From: Blastopirellula marina
GTDB lineage: Bacteria; Planctomycetota; Planctomycetia; Pirellulales; Pirellulaceae
Length of the DNA: 64,000 nucleotides
Assembly (NCBI RefSeq): GCF_002967765.1
Contig: NZ_PUHY01000012.1
Location: forward strand, 1,054,001 to 1,118,000
Direction of reading: 5' to 3'
The notes beneath the pieces were generated by a model that saw only the letters and a program-made list of their open reading frames with translations, was not told the DNA's origin and made no database searches. Positions 7,707-16,483 of this stretch are shown here, one piece after another; the first letter of the stretch is position 1, and every line of letters starts with the position of its first letter. The translations under genes and the position numbers were made by a program.

Positions 7707-8015
7707 CTAAAATCCTACTCCATAAACGGGCCCATAGCCATATCGGCCGTAACCCATTGCGCCCCCGACGCCATAGCCACGATAGCCGCCGTAGTACAAT
7801 GGCGGGTAACTGTTGTAGAACGGCGAAACGTTTACCGGGCGGTTATAGTATCCCCGGTAATATGTTGCTCGGGTTGGATAAGCGTTGTACGGCGTGTAGC
7901 CGTAACCGCCACCATAGCCGCCGTATCCTACTCCGCAGCCCCAGCCTGCTTCGGCACTCGATGCGAACGCTAACCCAATTGTGAGTACTGCCAGAAATGC
8001 AAGTGAACGAATCAT
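7707..8015 (-). CDS. Gly/Tyr-rich exported small protein
   Basis: 102 residues: a signal peptide (residues 1-23, ending ASSAEA) followed by a low-complexity mature part made largely of G, Y, P and R (GYGGYGGGYGYTPYN and similar). It resembles the protein at 8262-8558 in length, signal peptide and composition. Such proteins are common in planctomycetes and may be surface or cell-wall components; the role is unknown. Confidence 0.75.
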   Translation of the reverse strand: MIRSLAFLAVLTIGLAFASSAEAGWGCGVGYGGYGGGYGYTPYNAYPTRATYYRGYYNRPVNVSPFYNSYPPLYYGGYRGYGVGGAMGYGRYGYGPVYGVGF

Positions 8016-8261
8016 CTTAATCTCCTATGGAATTCGCGAATGCTGTTCGACCCTTCCTCCCCCACTCGGTTGTCTAGACCCAATTAACTAATTATCTCGC
8101 TGCGAGGGAACACAGCGAGCAAATCAATTGGTTTCCCCTGAGAGCAGCGAAGACTGAAAGTGGACATTTAGTGCTAACGGCCAGTCCGCGCAAAGCAAAA
8201 GCCGATGCTAACTGAGCGTTGTTCGCACCGGCTTCACTGCTATTCGCTCGATTGATTCCGC

Positions 8262-8558
8262 TTAGAACCCAAAGCCGAAGCTAACCCCAGGACCATATCC
8301 ATAGGCGCCGTAGTAGCCTGGGTATCCGTAACCGCCATAGTAGTTCGGGCCGTATCCTCGATACCCGTAATGGGTTGGTGCGTAATAACTTCGGTAGTAC
8401 GGCGAGCCATAAACAGAAACACGCGGCGGGCGGGCATAGCGATAGTTTACGGCATTAGCCCGGTAATATCGGCGGCCCCATCGTGCGTCAGCATTGGGCG
8501 TTGCTGTGAAAACAAAGCCAGCAGCGATCACGGCGGCTATCAGTAATGTGCGGAACAT
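8262..8558 (-). CDS. Gly/Tyr/Arg-rich exported small protein
   Basis: 98 residues with a signal peptide (cleavage near ADA, residue 25) and a mature region dominated by Y, G, P and R, ending FGFGF. It is a paralogue or close analogue of the protein at 7707-8015, 246 bp away and on the same strand. The 5' leader carries an AGGAG-like site just upstream of the ATG. Confidence 0.75.
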   Translation of the reverse strand: MFRTLLIAAVIAAGFVFTATPNADARWGRRYYRANAVNYRYARPPRVSVYGSPYYRSYYAPTHYGYRGYGPNYYGGYGYPGYYGAYGYGPGVSFGFGF

Positions 8559-8699
8559 GGTTCTTCTCCTCGAATGTCAGGGACGACGGTTGATACCCTC
8601 CCCACAGGTAACTATTCGAGTTCAAACATCTGCACGAATCGTGCCAAATTCCATTACGAGGAGAACCTTGCCGACCATTCGGCTGCTCGTGGACATGAG

Positions 8700-9803
8700 C
8701 TACGAAATGTCCACAACAGGCTTACCAAGTATGTCCATCCGTGGCTGAATTCCTAAACCAGGTTGATCCGAGGCTTTCATGCGCCCGTCAACCCGTTTGG
8801 GGGCACCTTCCGCAATGCTGGTCGTGACGTAGCTATTAAAGTCGGTCGACGTGAACAAGTGCTCCGTTGGCGTGCTGTGGGCCAAATGCGAGATCGCTGC
8901 CGTAACAATGTCGCCACCCCAACTATCCTCGATCGTGACAACGAGCCCTTGGGAAACTGCCAAGTCGCGAGCCAGCTTAGCCTTGGTCAGCCCGCCAAAC
9001 TTGCTGATCTTGATGTTCACGGCGTCGGCTGCTCGATCGGCGATGCAGCGGACCAGCATGTCGTGACCGTCGATCACTTCGTCCAGCACGAAGGGGAGTG
9101 AGGTCTTCGCACGAATGACGCTGCACTCTTCATAAGTCGCACACGGCTGTTCGATGTAGACATCGACATCGCGAACGGCGTTGACTACTCGCAAGGCATC
9201 GTGCGGAAGCCAACCGGTGTTGGCGTCGGCAATCAGCTTGTCACCTGGCTCAAGTACTTCAGCAACGGCCCGAATCCGGGCGATGTCGTCGGCTGCCTGG
9301 CCGCCAACTTTCAATTGGAAACGGCGATATCCTTCGGCACGATAGCCAGCGACCTTGGCGGCCATTTGCTCTGGCGACTCTTGCGAAATCGCCCGATACA
9401 GCACGTGGTCTTCGCCAAAGCGGCCTCCCAGTAGTTCGCAGACTGGCAAGGCAGCGACTTGACCAAGGATATCCCAGCACGCGATATCGATCCCCGATTT
9501 AACGTATGGATGTCCCTTCAAAAGGTAATCCATACGGCGGTTAAGCGGCGCAAGTCGCGTGGGATCTTGTCCGATAAGTTGCGGACCGATTTCCGCTAAC
9601 CCGGTTCGCACACCATTGGCATACGCCGGTAAGTAAACCGGACCAAGAGGGCACACTTCGCCATGTCCTACGATGCCACTATCGGTCTCGACACGTACCA
9701 CCGTGCTATCGAACGTCGTGACCGACTTTCCTTCGCTCCAGGCGTAGTTGCCTTCCACTAGCGGGAGGTCGACTTGATAAGCGGCAATGCGTGTGATTTT
9801 CAT
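8700..9803 (-). CDS. Mandelate racemase/muconate lactonizing enzyme family protein
   Basis: 367 residues, enolase superfamily. The N-terminal capping domain is followed by a barrel with catalytic Lys165 (FQLKVGG), metal ligands Asp193 (ADANTGW), Glu218 (YIEQPC) and Asp241 (VLDEVI), and Lys265 (NIKISKFGG). The opening [15 protein letters not shown] and [11 protein letters not shown] resemble hydroxyproline-betaine epimerases and cis-3-hydroxyproline dehydratases, so a proline-derivative epimerase or dehydratase is the best guess. The first position of the usual KxK is Gln163. It follows an M28 peptidase gene by 22 bp in the same direction. Confidence 0.85.
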   Translation of the reverse strand: MKITRIAAYQVDLPLVEGNYAWSEGKSVTTFDSTVVRVETDSGIVGHGEVCPLGPVYLPAYANGVRTGLAEIGPQLIGQDPTRLAPLNRRMDYLLKGHPYVKSGIDIACWDILGQVAALPVCELLGGRFGEDHVLYRAISQESPEQMAAKVAGYRAEGYRRFQLKVGGQAADDIARIRAVAEVLEPGDKLIADANTGWLPHDALRVVNAVRDVDVYIEQPCATYEECSVIRAKTSLPFVLDEVIDGHDMLVRCIADRAADAVNIKISKFGGLTKAKLARDLAVSQGLVVTIEDSWGGDIVTAAISHLAHSTPTEHLFTSTDFNSYVTTSIAEGAPKRVDGRMKASDQPGLGIQPRMDILGKPVVDIS

Positions 9804-9825
9804 AGGAAGGCTTCGCGACGTGTGG

Positions 9826-10716
9826 TTATTTCAAAAGACGTTTCATCGCCGAGGCGACACCCAGCGTGACTTGGGCCATCGTACCATAGTTCAACGTGTC
9901 AGGCGTATCGGTCGGTTGGTGATAATGAGGATTTCGGAGGAAGCTAGTGTCGGTCAGCATGAGTGCTGGATAACCTTGGTCCCAGAAGGAACTGTTATCG
10001 CTCATGCGAATCTCGCGAATCACTTCCGGCAAAGCAATCGAGAAGAGTGGCATCTTCGTGCCGCGTTTGAATCCTCGGCGAAAGTGATATACCAGCTGCC
10101 AGGAACGCAAATTACCGACGGCCGCTAAAAAATTGCCGCGTTTGGGGAACACACCGCGTATCCACTTGGGGATTTTATCAGGCACCAATTGCGATCCGTC
10201 GTCATCACGAAAGTAGCCCACCATCTCTAGGCATAACATCCCGACGATTTTTTCATCCCGTAGCCTGGCTTCACGGGCGTGGTGCTGGCTCCCCATCAAC
10301 TCAACGTGGTAGTACGGTGGTTCTTCACAGGCAAACGCTACGTAGCGAACCGTTCGTTTGCCGATGTGGTCCTTCAGAAGACGAGCGACCTCTAGCAAGA
10401 CCGCCACTGCCGAGGCGTTGTCGTCCGCGCCAGGTGTCTCGGGGACGGTGTCGTAGTGCGCGCCGAGCAGGATAACCTCATGTGGTCGCCGGCTTCCGGG
10501 AGTCTCGGCGATAAGGTTCGTCGCCGTGTCTCCCATGGCATCGTAAGTTTCTTCTATAACCTGGTAGTCAGATTGCTCCCATTGACTGCGGATGTAGCTT
10601 ATGGCCGCGTTGATCGAAGTGGGACGCTGCAGTGTGCGTGGCCCAATGAGGCCTGCTAAGCGATCGACGTTCAGGAACAGACGCTCCTCCAGGTCGAGTA
10701 GGTCGTGCATGTCCAT
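9826..10716 (-). CDS. M28 family zinc peptidase
   Basis: About 296 residues from [14 protein letters not shown]. Co-catalytic zinc-site motifs are visible: GAHYDTV (His, Asp), PGADDNASA (Asp), FACEEPP (Glu-Glu) and a C-terminal [14 protein letters not shown] (His). There is no signal peptide with this start. A longer reading frame would overlap the upstream gene by over 100 bp and add an Arg-rich, family-unlike N-terminus, so ATG 10716 is chosen; it lies 5 bp after the upstream stop. Likely an aminopeptidase or related amidohydrolase, in an operon with the genes on both sides. Confidence 0.85.
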   Translation of the reverse strand: MDMHDLLDLEERLFLNVDRLAGLIGPRTLQRPTSINAAISYIRSQWEQSDYQVIEETYDAMGDTATNLIAETPGSRRPHEVILLGAHYDTVPETPGADDNASAVAVLLEVARLLKDHIGKRTVRYVAFACEEPPYYHVELMGSQHHAREARLRDEKIVGMLCLEMVGYFRDDDGSQLVPDKIPKWIRGVFPKRGNFLAAVGNLRSWQLVYHFRRGFKRGTKMPLFSIALPEVIREIRMSDNSSFWDQGYPALMLTDTSFLRNPHYHQPTDTPDTLNYGTMAQVTLGVASAMKRLLK

Positions 10717-10721
10717 CGCAG

Positions 10722-11144
10722 TCAGACTTTGCCGTTCACAGCGGCATGAACGATTTGATCTACGGTTGGATCGTGTGTGCCGAAGATTTCGTGGGGAAAG
10801 AAAATTAGATCGGTCTCGGCCGGATGCTGGCAATTGTGATTGAAGGCCATTACCCGCAACATCTCTTCTGCTTCAGTATCAGCGGGGCCTTCCAGCATAG
10901 CCGTGATAAGTTGCCGCAGTTCCTCCTCATTCAAAGCCCGCTTCGTAGCGGCCATGCCCAACGAAACATCGACAATGGTATCGGTTGGCCAATCGTAGCT
11001 GCATAGCGTGGCAATATCACACTCGGGCACATGCGACTCGAATTCGATGATAAGTGCGTCGACTTCAAAATTCATATCGACGCCATTTCGGATTTCGCCA
11101 GCAAGCTCAATCAGCTTTTCGCGGTCGATCGGTTGGGAGTTCAT
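10722..11144 (-). CDS. Tandem colicin/pyocin immunity-like protein
   Basis: 140 residues that read as two copies of the small E-group colicin immunity fold. The second half (about 72-140) has LNEEELRQLITAMLEG, an acidic helix, and HPAETDLIFFPHE followed by DPTVDQIV, closely matching the HPSGSDLIYYP and D-x-S-x-xIV pattern of colicin/pyocin immunity proteins. The first half repeats the order (LIELAGEIRN, VDALIIEFESHVPE, TDTIVDV) with the DLI-YP core changed to DIATLCSYDWP. No bacteriocin gene is nearby. It is the first gene of a three-gene minus-strand run with the M28 peptidase and the enolase-superfamily enzyme. The function in this setting is unknown. Confidence 0.7.
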   Translation of the reverse strand: MNSQPIDREKLIELAGEIRNGVDMNFEVDALIIEFESHVPECDIATLCSYDWPTDTIVDVSLGMAATKRALNEEELRQLITAMLEGPADTEAEEMLRVMAFNHNCQHPAETDLIFFPHEIFGTHDPTVDQIVHAAVNGKV

Positions 11145-11254
11145 GGCTCACTGAGTGTTAATAGTCAAATCGGCCTACGGATCTGCCATGCTGCGTGCGA
11201 ACGATTTGGCAGCTACTTACCGATCATAAAAGAAGATGACCGTAGTTAACACAG

Positions 11255-11286
11255 ATGGGCACGGATAATTTGTTATCCGTGCCCAT
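11255..11286 (-). terminator. Perfect 14-bp stem-loop after pepF
   Basis: The arms atgggcacggataa and ttatccgtgcccat are perfectly complementary around a tttg loop. It lies about 45 bp past the pepF stop codon. No T run follows, so it may be a processing or protein-binding hairpin rather than a classical intrinsic terminator. Confidence 0.6.
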
Positions 11287-11330
11287 AGGGGAAATCAGTG
11301 GTCTCGCTCGGGCTTGTCCAGTGGCGAGGA

Positions 11331-13151
11331 TTACAGCAGGTCGTCCAACTGGTCGACCAAGCTTTCAAAGTGGCTGAGGGCCATATCGACCGGCTTCGGA
11401 CTTTCCATGTCGACCCCAGCATCTCGCAACAGATCAAGCGGATACTTCGAACAGCCGCCCTTGAGGAACGAGAGATAGTCATCCAATTCCTGCTTGCCGC
11501 CGTTAAGGACACGCATGCTCAGAGCGATCGCTGCCGACATACCGGTGGCGTACTTGTAGACGTAGAACGCACGATAGAAATGTGGGATACGCAAACACTC
11601 TAGCGACAACTGTGGATCGATCGCGAAGTCTGGACCGAAGTACTGCTCAAGCAGCTTTTGGTACGTTTCTTGAAGCGACTTGGACGTGAGCGGTTCGCCT
11701 GCTTCGCACATCGCGTGCGTGATCTTCTCGAATTCGGCGAACATTGTTTGACGAATGATCGTCCCTCGCATCGCATCGAGATCGCGATTGATCAAGAAAG
11801 CACGCTGCAAATCGGTGTCGGCATTCTCTTGCAGATGTTGGCTCAGCAGTTGTTCGTTGAAAGTACTCGCAACTTCCGCCACGAAGATCGTGTAGTTGTA
11901 GTACTGATACGGCTGCGTCTTGGCCGAGTAATGGCTGTGCATCGAGTGGCCAGCCTCGTGAGCGAGTGTGAACACATCGTCCAGCACGTCTTGCTTGTAG
12001 TTCATCATGATGAACGGTTCGGCATCGAAGCTGCCGCAACTGAACGCACCACTCTGCTTACCTGCATTGGGGTATCGATCACACCAGCGAGCGCTCGAAA
12101 GTCCCTTTTGCAGCACTTCGCAGTATTCGCTGCCTAGCGGGATCATGGCGTTCATGATCACTTCGACTGCTTCGTCCCAGGTGTGCTTGGTCTTGAGATC
12201 GCTGAGGATCGGGACATACGTATCATAGTGGTGGATATCCTTTAGCTTCATCTTGCGACGTCGCAGATCGAAGTAGCGGTGAACGGCCGGCAAGTGGTTA
12301 TGGACCGAGTCGATCAGGTTGTCGTAAACCGACTCTGGGATGTTGTCGCCATACATTGCTTGGTGCCGCGCACTCTCGTAACCGCGGACTTTGGCGTAGT
12401 AAACGTCTTTTTGGATTGAACCAGAAAGTGTAGCGGCCAGTGTGTTTTCGTGGGCTTGGAATTGGGTGTAGTATTGCTCGAATGCCTTCTTGCGAACCTT
12501 ACGTTCCGGCGAGAGCAGGAATTCCATGAAGGTCGAATTGGTTAGCTCCGACTCTTCTCCCTTTTCGTTCTTGCAGGTACCAAACTTCATGTCGGCATCC
12601 AGAAGCTGGCGGAAAGCCTTGGAGGCAGCTCCAGCCATTTCGCCTTGCATGGCGATAATGCGTTCTTCCTTCTTGCCCAGCGTGTACTTCTTGTACCGCG
12701 TCATTCGTTCAAGCACGAGCCGGTACGGTTTGAGGACTTTGTCGTCCATCAACTCTTGGAGACGTTTGCCAGGGATTGCTTGAATCTCGGGAGCAATGTA
12801 GCTGGCTGCTTCGGCAAGTTTGCTGGCGACCGATTGAAAGCGTGCCATACGTCGTTGTGCTTCGTCGTTGGCCTGGTCTTCGGTCGTCTTCAGAAAAGCA
12901 TAGACTCCGAGTCGTTCACCGAGTCGATCGACCTCGGTATCGAATTTTAAGCAAGCCAGCAGTTCTTTCGCACCTTGGGCCAGTGTGCCGCGAAACTTTT
13001 CGAAGCCTGCTTCCTTCTTGGCTAATTTAGCGAAGTCCTTTTCCCATGCTTCCGCATCAGGATAGAGGCTCGACAAATCCCACGTGTCTTCAACGGCAAC
13101 TTGATCGCGGGAGAGAGCTTTCTTAATGGAATTCTTCGCAGTCTTGGCCAT
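11331..13151 (-). CDS. pepF: Oligoendopeptidase F (M3 family)
   Basis: 606 residues, the usual PepF length. It contains the zinc motif HEAGH (398-402, in FTLAHEAGHSMHSHYS) and the downstream glutamate region VAEVASTFNEQL. The N-terminal half is helical and lacks a signal peptide, so it is a cytoplasmic peptidase that cleaves short peptides. Transcribed on its own; a GC-rich hairpin separates it from fabH upstream. Confidence 0.95.
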   Translation of the reverse strand: MAKTAKNSIKKALSRDQVAVEDTWDLSSLYPDAEAWEKDFAKLAKKEAGFEKFRGTLAQGAKELLACLKFDTEVDRLGERLGVYAFLKTTEDQANDEAQRRMARFQSVASKLAEAASYIAPEIQAIPGKRLQELMDDKVLKPYRLVLERMTRYKKYTLGKKEERIIAMQGEMAGAASKAFRQLLDADMKFGTCKNEKGEESELTNSTFMEFLLSPERKVRKKAFEQYYTQFQAHENTLAATLSGSIQKDVYYAKVRGYESARHQAMYGDNIPESVYDNLIDSVHNHLPAVHRYFDLRRRKMKLKDIHHYDTYVPILSDLKTKHTWDEAVEVIMNAMIPLGSEYCEVLQKGLSSARWCDRYPNAGKQSGAFSCGSFDAEPFIMMNYKQDVLDDVFTLAHEAGHSMHSHYSAKTQPYQYYNYTIFVAEVASTFNEQLLSQHLQENADTDLQRAFLINRDLDAMRGTIIRQTMFAEFEKITHAMCEAGEPLTSKSLQETYQKLLEQYFGPDFAIDPQLSLECLRIPHFYRAFYVYKYATGMSAAIALSMRVLNGGKQELDDYLSFLKGGCSKYPLDLLRDAGVDMESPKPVDMALSHFESLVDQLDDLL

Positions 13152-13326
13152 GATGGTTCCTTGCGGGATATGTTCAGATCAGCGGTACTCGAAGCCAATC
13201 GTACCGCTTCGTAGTGGTCGACGAAAGGTGAAGTCGTTTCGGGCAAGCGGCTGCGATCATGAATCGTGCTCCCCAGACTTCCCGTGTAAGGATAGGACAT
13301 AAATGCCAAGATGGGGGGAGGCTCGT

Positions 13327-13349
13327 CCGAGCGGGAGAGGTCCGCTCGG
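13327..13349 (-). terminator. Hairpin after fabH
   Basis: Arms ccgagcgg and ccgctcgg flank a 7-base loop, about 25 bp downstream of the fabH stop codon on the minus strand. No T run follows, so the call as a terminator is tentative. Confidence 0.4.
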
Positions 13350-13372
13350 TCCCAGTCATTGATCGACCTGGC

Positions 13373-14434
13373 TTACCACTGGAAGACGGTTGTACCCCAG
13401 GAGAGACCGGCTCCAAATCCGCACATTAACAACCGATCGCCCGGCTGGATGAGCCCCTTTCGGGCCGCTTCGTCCAATACAATCGGCACGCTGCCGGCCG
13501 ATGTGTTCCCATACTGATCGAGGTTAACGATCATCTTCTCGCGCGGAAAACCGAGGTTCTCGCACGCAGCGTCAATGATACGGACGTTGGCCTGATGTAG
13601 CAGTACCAACGAGATATCGTCCGGAACCAAATCGGCATCGTCCAGCACATCGCGGATCGAATCTTCGATGACCCGCACAGCCCATTTGAAAACGCCGCGG
13701 CCATCCATTTGCAGATACTGTTTTCCTTCGGCGAGGTTCTCCGGCGTCAGTGGTTCTTTCGAGCCTCCGCCCGGGACGCACAGCATGTCGGCGCCTTCCC
13801 CTTCACTTCCCAGTGTGTAGGAAACCATCCCTTGTTCGCCGTTGCCTGGTCCGAGTACCACGGCACCAGCTCCGTCTCCGAAGAGGGGATAGGTCTTCTT
13901 GTCATTGGGGTTGGCAATCCGGGATAGCAGATCTGCACCGACCACCAACGCACGGCGGCTGGTTCCCGTCTTAATGAACTGGGCGGCCGTGATCATGGCA
14001 TATAGAAAGCCAGCACAAGCGGCGCTCACATCCATTGCTGCGGCGCGGATCCCTAAACGCTGTTGAAGACGACAGGCAGTCGACGGTGTCAGCGAATCTG
14101 GCGTGAACGTGCCAACGACAATCAGGTCGATCTCTTGGGAATCGACACCAGCAGATTCGAGAGCTGCCACAGCCGCTTCGTAGGCCATGTCGCTGGTGGC
14201 AATGTTCTCAGGGGCATGACGCCGTTCACGAATCCCGGTTCGCTGGATGATCCATTCGGGATCACATCCCAACGAAGAAAGGTCCTCGTTAGGGACCACC
14301 TTGTCCGGCACGTAACTGCCGGTACCCAAGATCTGAAAACCAAGCAGCGAGCGAAGATGGCTACGACCAGAGGGAACTGGACGAGCGGAAGTACCTTCGC
14401 TGCGGGGAGAGGAATTAGGTTGCGCCGTCGCCAT
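13373..14434 (-). CDS. fabH: 3-oxoacyl-[acyl-carrier-protein] synthase III
   Basis: 353 residues. It catalyses the first condensation of fatty acid synthesis, acetyl-CoA plus malonyl-ACP. The catalytic triad is visible: Cys140 in VSAACAGFLYA, His in LLHQANVRII, Asn in QYGNTSAGSVP. Typical FabH begins near LGFQILGTGSYVP, here residue 31; the 30 residues before it (Ser/Pro/Arg-rich) are an unusual extension. No later ATG or GTG sits at the family start, so ATG 14434 is kept. Confidence 0.95.
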   Translation of the reverse strand: MATAQPNSSPRSEGTSARPVPSGRSHLRSLLGFQILGTGSYVPDKVVPNEDLSSLGCDPEWIIQRTGIRERRHAPENIATSDMAYEAAVAALESAGVDSQEIDLIVVGTFTPDSLTPSTACRLQQRLGIRAAAMDVSAACAGFLYAMITAAQFIKTGTSRRALVVGADLLSRIANPNDKKTYPLFGDGAGAVVLGPGNGEQGMVSYTLGSEGEGADMLCVPGGGSKEPLTPENLAEGKQYLQMDGRGVFKWAVRVIEDSIRDVLDDADLVPDDISLVLLHQANVRIIDAACENLGFPREKMIVNLDQYGNTSAGSVPIVLDEAARKGLIQPGDRLLMCGFGAGLSWGTTVFQW

Positions 14435-14555
14435 TCTGTCTTTTCATCGAGGAAGCGGTGCGGGAAAACCGATCAATGTACCAGATTTCCCCCAAGTTCT
14501 CACGTCTATTTCGGTTGTCGGAAACCGCAAGTCAACGAATTCGACGTGATTCTGC

Positions 14556-14915
14556 TTACCCGAGTTCCGATCGAAGAACGGTCGCTTCGACAAAAACAGG
14601 ACCGTCAAATGGAGTCGGGAAGACGGCAACCTTCAAACGCATCCGCACGAGCTTATCTACCCAGCGATCTTTAAAGCTGGAGAGCTTGATCGACTTTGGG
14701 GAATGTTGTCCCCACTTATCCGTAGCGCAGAGGCGGGCATGTGCCTCATCGGGCCAAACAACCAATCCCTTTTTGCCGTCAGCGTCGGCCTCTTCCGCCC
14801 AGCCATCGACGTAGAGCCCCCAAAGCTCCTGGTTTTCTTTTACCTTGCGAATAAACATCTGCAGTCGGTCCGGACCACTTAAGTCGACCGCTGCGGAGAA
14901 TTTCCCCGAGGACAT
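14556..14915 (-). CDS. DUF2750 domain protein
   Basis: 119 residues. The pattern RLQMFIRKVKENQELWGLYV, then GLVVWPDEAHARLC and IKLSSFKDRWVDKL, matches the DUF2750 family, small cytoplasmic proteins of unknown function. It is full length for the family and lies 121 bp upstream of fabH on the same strand. Confidence 0.75.
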   Translation of the reverse strand: MSSGKFSAAVDLSGPDRLQMFIRKVKENQELWGLYVDGWAEEADADGKKGLVVWPDEAHARLCATDKWGQHSPKSIKLSSFKDRWVDKLVRMRLKVAVFPTPFDGPVFVEATVLRSELG

Positions 14916-15610
14916 TTCACCTCTCCAAATTTGCTGTTCCGGTTGCCGATCAGGCGAAAGCTTCTTTGCTGCGTGCTGCGTTAGCTTTGCTGGTCTAATT
15001 CGGCGAGTAAGTCTGGTATATCGACTTCCAAACCGTAAATCCAGGTGTGCAGTGGATTATGGCTCCCAACTCGGCAGAGATCGCCGCTTGAGATCCGGAT
15101 TCGGATGGTCGAAATGCGCAAACCGCATGATAATCGATGCGCCAGCCCGTTGCACTACTTTTAGGTTGTGTCCTCCCGTCTTTTAGTGCGGTTTGCTAAT
15201 GGATAATCAAGCCCGATGGACGAGCCGGATTGAGACCGCTTGCGACTTCTCAAATTACCCAAATTGATATGCGTACGGCCGTCGCTTCATTTGACAAGAT
15301 GCCCGCATGAAGTCGGTTTGATAGCTTTTTTGCGGGGAATACCACATGTTTTTGATCGAGATTCGTCGATCCGATGCAGTTGACGGATTCCCCTAAAGGT
15401 GGTGAGAGCGGCTATTTATTGCCCGCAGTCGAGTGAGAGCCGTGTTATGCCCTTTCGAGAAAGTTGTTTTAACAAAAATTTAGGTACTCGGCCCCCATTA
15501 AAGGGTGTCCGAATAGGGAAAAAAGAATAGACTCAAGAGGATTAAATGAACCTTGGGGCGTGACCAGGGCAACTGATTTTCTCATCCTCGAACCCCCGCT
15601 CTTTTGCAAT
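14916..15610. other. Gene-free divergent region
   Basis: About 700 bp between divergent genes. No frame shows family similarity or a plausible signal peptide. The last 80 bp before the TANGO2-like gene are A-rich and contain aagaggatta before a five-codon ATG frame that stops at once, probably untranslated leader. I see nothing else. Confidence 0.5.
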
Positions 15611-16387
15611 ATGTGCCTATTGGCAATTCAATACCGAAGCGTTCCCGAGGCTCCGATTTTGGTCGCGGCCAACCGGGAAGAATTTTACGATCGCCCCACC
15701 TCGGCCCCCTCGATTCAGTCGGGTAAGCCCCGTGCATTGTGCGGCATTGATCAGCAAGCTGGGGGAACCTGGCTGGGTGTCAATCAGCACGGTCTGGTAG
15801 TCGGGTGTTGCAATCGTCGCAAAATGAAGCGACCTCCTGTTCCTCGTTCGCGAGGCATGCTGTGTCGCGAACTGCTCCGAGCCAGCTCTGCTCAGGCCGC
15901 CGTCGAAGTGGCTATGGAAGGGCTGATGTCCGAGCAGTATGACGGTGTCAATTTCATCATGGCCGATGCCGACAGCGGTTGGGTTGTCCATGGTGGTGAT
16001 GACGTCAATGCTCAGCGTTTGGAAGACGGTTTGAACCTGATCGGTGGCATGGATCTTAACGATCCACGTGACGAACGCGTCCAGCTGGCTCATCGCCTGA
16101 TGACCCTGCAAACGCTTGACTCTGCCGTGAAGTTCCTGGCCGTTTCCAGCAAAGTGTTCGCTCGTCCGCCGGCTGCCCAAGGTCGTCCTGGCATGGTAAT
16201 CGAAGGTAAGGAATGGGGAACGGTTAGCTCCACGCTGATCTCGCTCGGCAAAAAGCCGCGCGACGCCATCTTCCAATACGCCGACGGTGCACCGACGAAG
16301 GTTGGTTATGAGGATTACTCGCCTCTCCTACGAGACATTCTCAGCCGTGGTCTTCGTGAAGCCCGTGCAACACGAGCAGAGGCCTAA
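15611..16387 (+). CDS. TANGO2/NRDE family protein
   Basis: 258 residues starting MCLLAIQYR, then VAANREEFYDRPT (NRDE-type motif), GGTWLGVNQHGL and later GGMDLNDPRDERV and WGTVSSTLI. These match the TANGO2/NRDE family, which has an Ntn-hydrolase-like fold with a Cys at position 2. An upstream GTG would add 17 family-unlike residues, so ATG 15611 is preferred because it exposes Cys2 after Met removal. Bacterial members are not biochemically well defined. A strong terminator follows. Confidence 0.88.
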   Translation: MCLLAIQYRSVPEAPILVAANREEFYDRPTSAPSIQSGKPRALCGIDQQAGGTWLGVNQHGLVVGCCNRRKMKRPPVPRSRGMLCRELLRASSAQAAVEVAMEGLMSEQYDGVNFIMADADSGWVVHGGDDVNAQRLEDGLNLIGGMDLNDPRDERVQLAHRLMTLQTLDSAVKFLAVSSKVFARPPAAQGRPGMVIEGKEWGTVSSTLISLGKKPRDAIFQYADGAPTKVGYEDYSPLLRDILSRGLREARATRAEA

Positions 16388-16420
16388 CTAAGTTTCGGCT
16401 CTGCCTCCAAATAGAATCAG

Positions 16421-16456
16421 AAGAGCATCTCACCATGGTGAGGTGCTCTTTTTTTG
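16421..16456 (+). terminator. Terminator after the TANGO2-like gene
   Basis: The stem agagcatctcacc / ggtgaggtgctct closes a very short loop and is followed by seven T residues. Confidence 0.92.
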
Positions 16457-16483
16457 TTGTCACCTCAACCTAAATTGCTTGCG

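Noticed and set aside
14063-14674. Plus-strand frame crossing the fabH start
   Set aside because: It overlaps fabH in antisense, is rich in Arg and Cys typical of shadow frames, and has no recognisable domain.
15617-16276. Long minus-strand frame opposite the TANGO2-like gene
   Set aside because: It mirrors a gene with clear family motifs and has no signal or domain of its own.
16454-16483. Extra N-terminus of EpmA from a TTG
   Set aside because: The TTG lies in the T run of the preceding terminator, and the added residues match nothing in the family.
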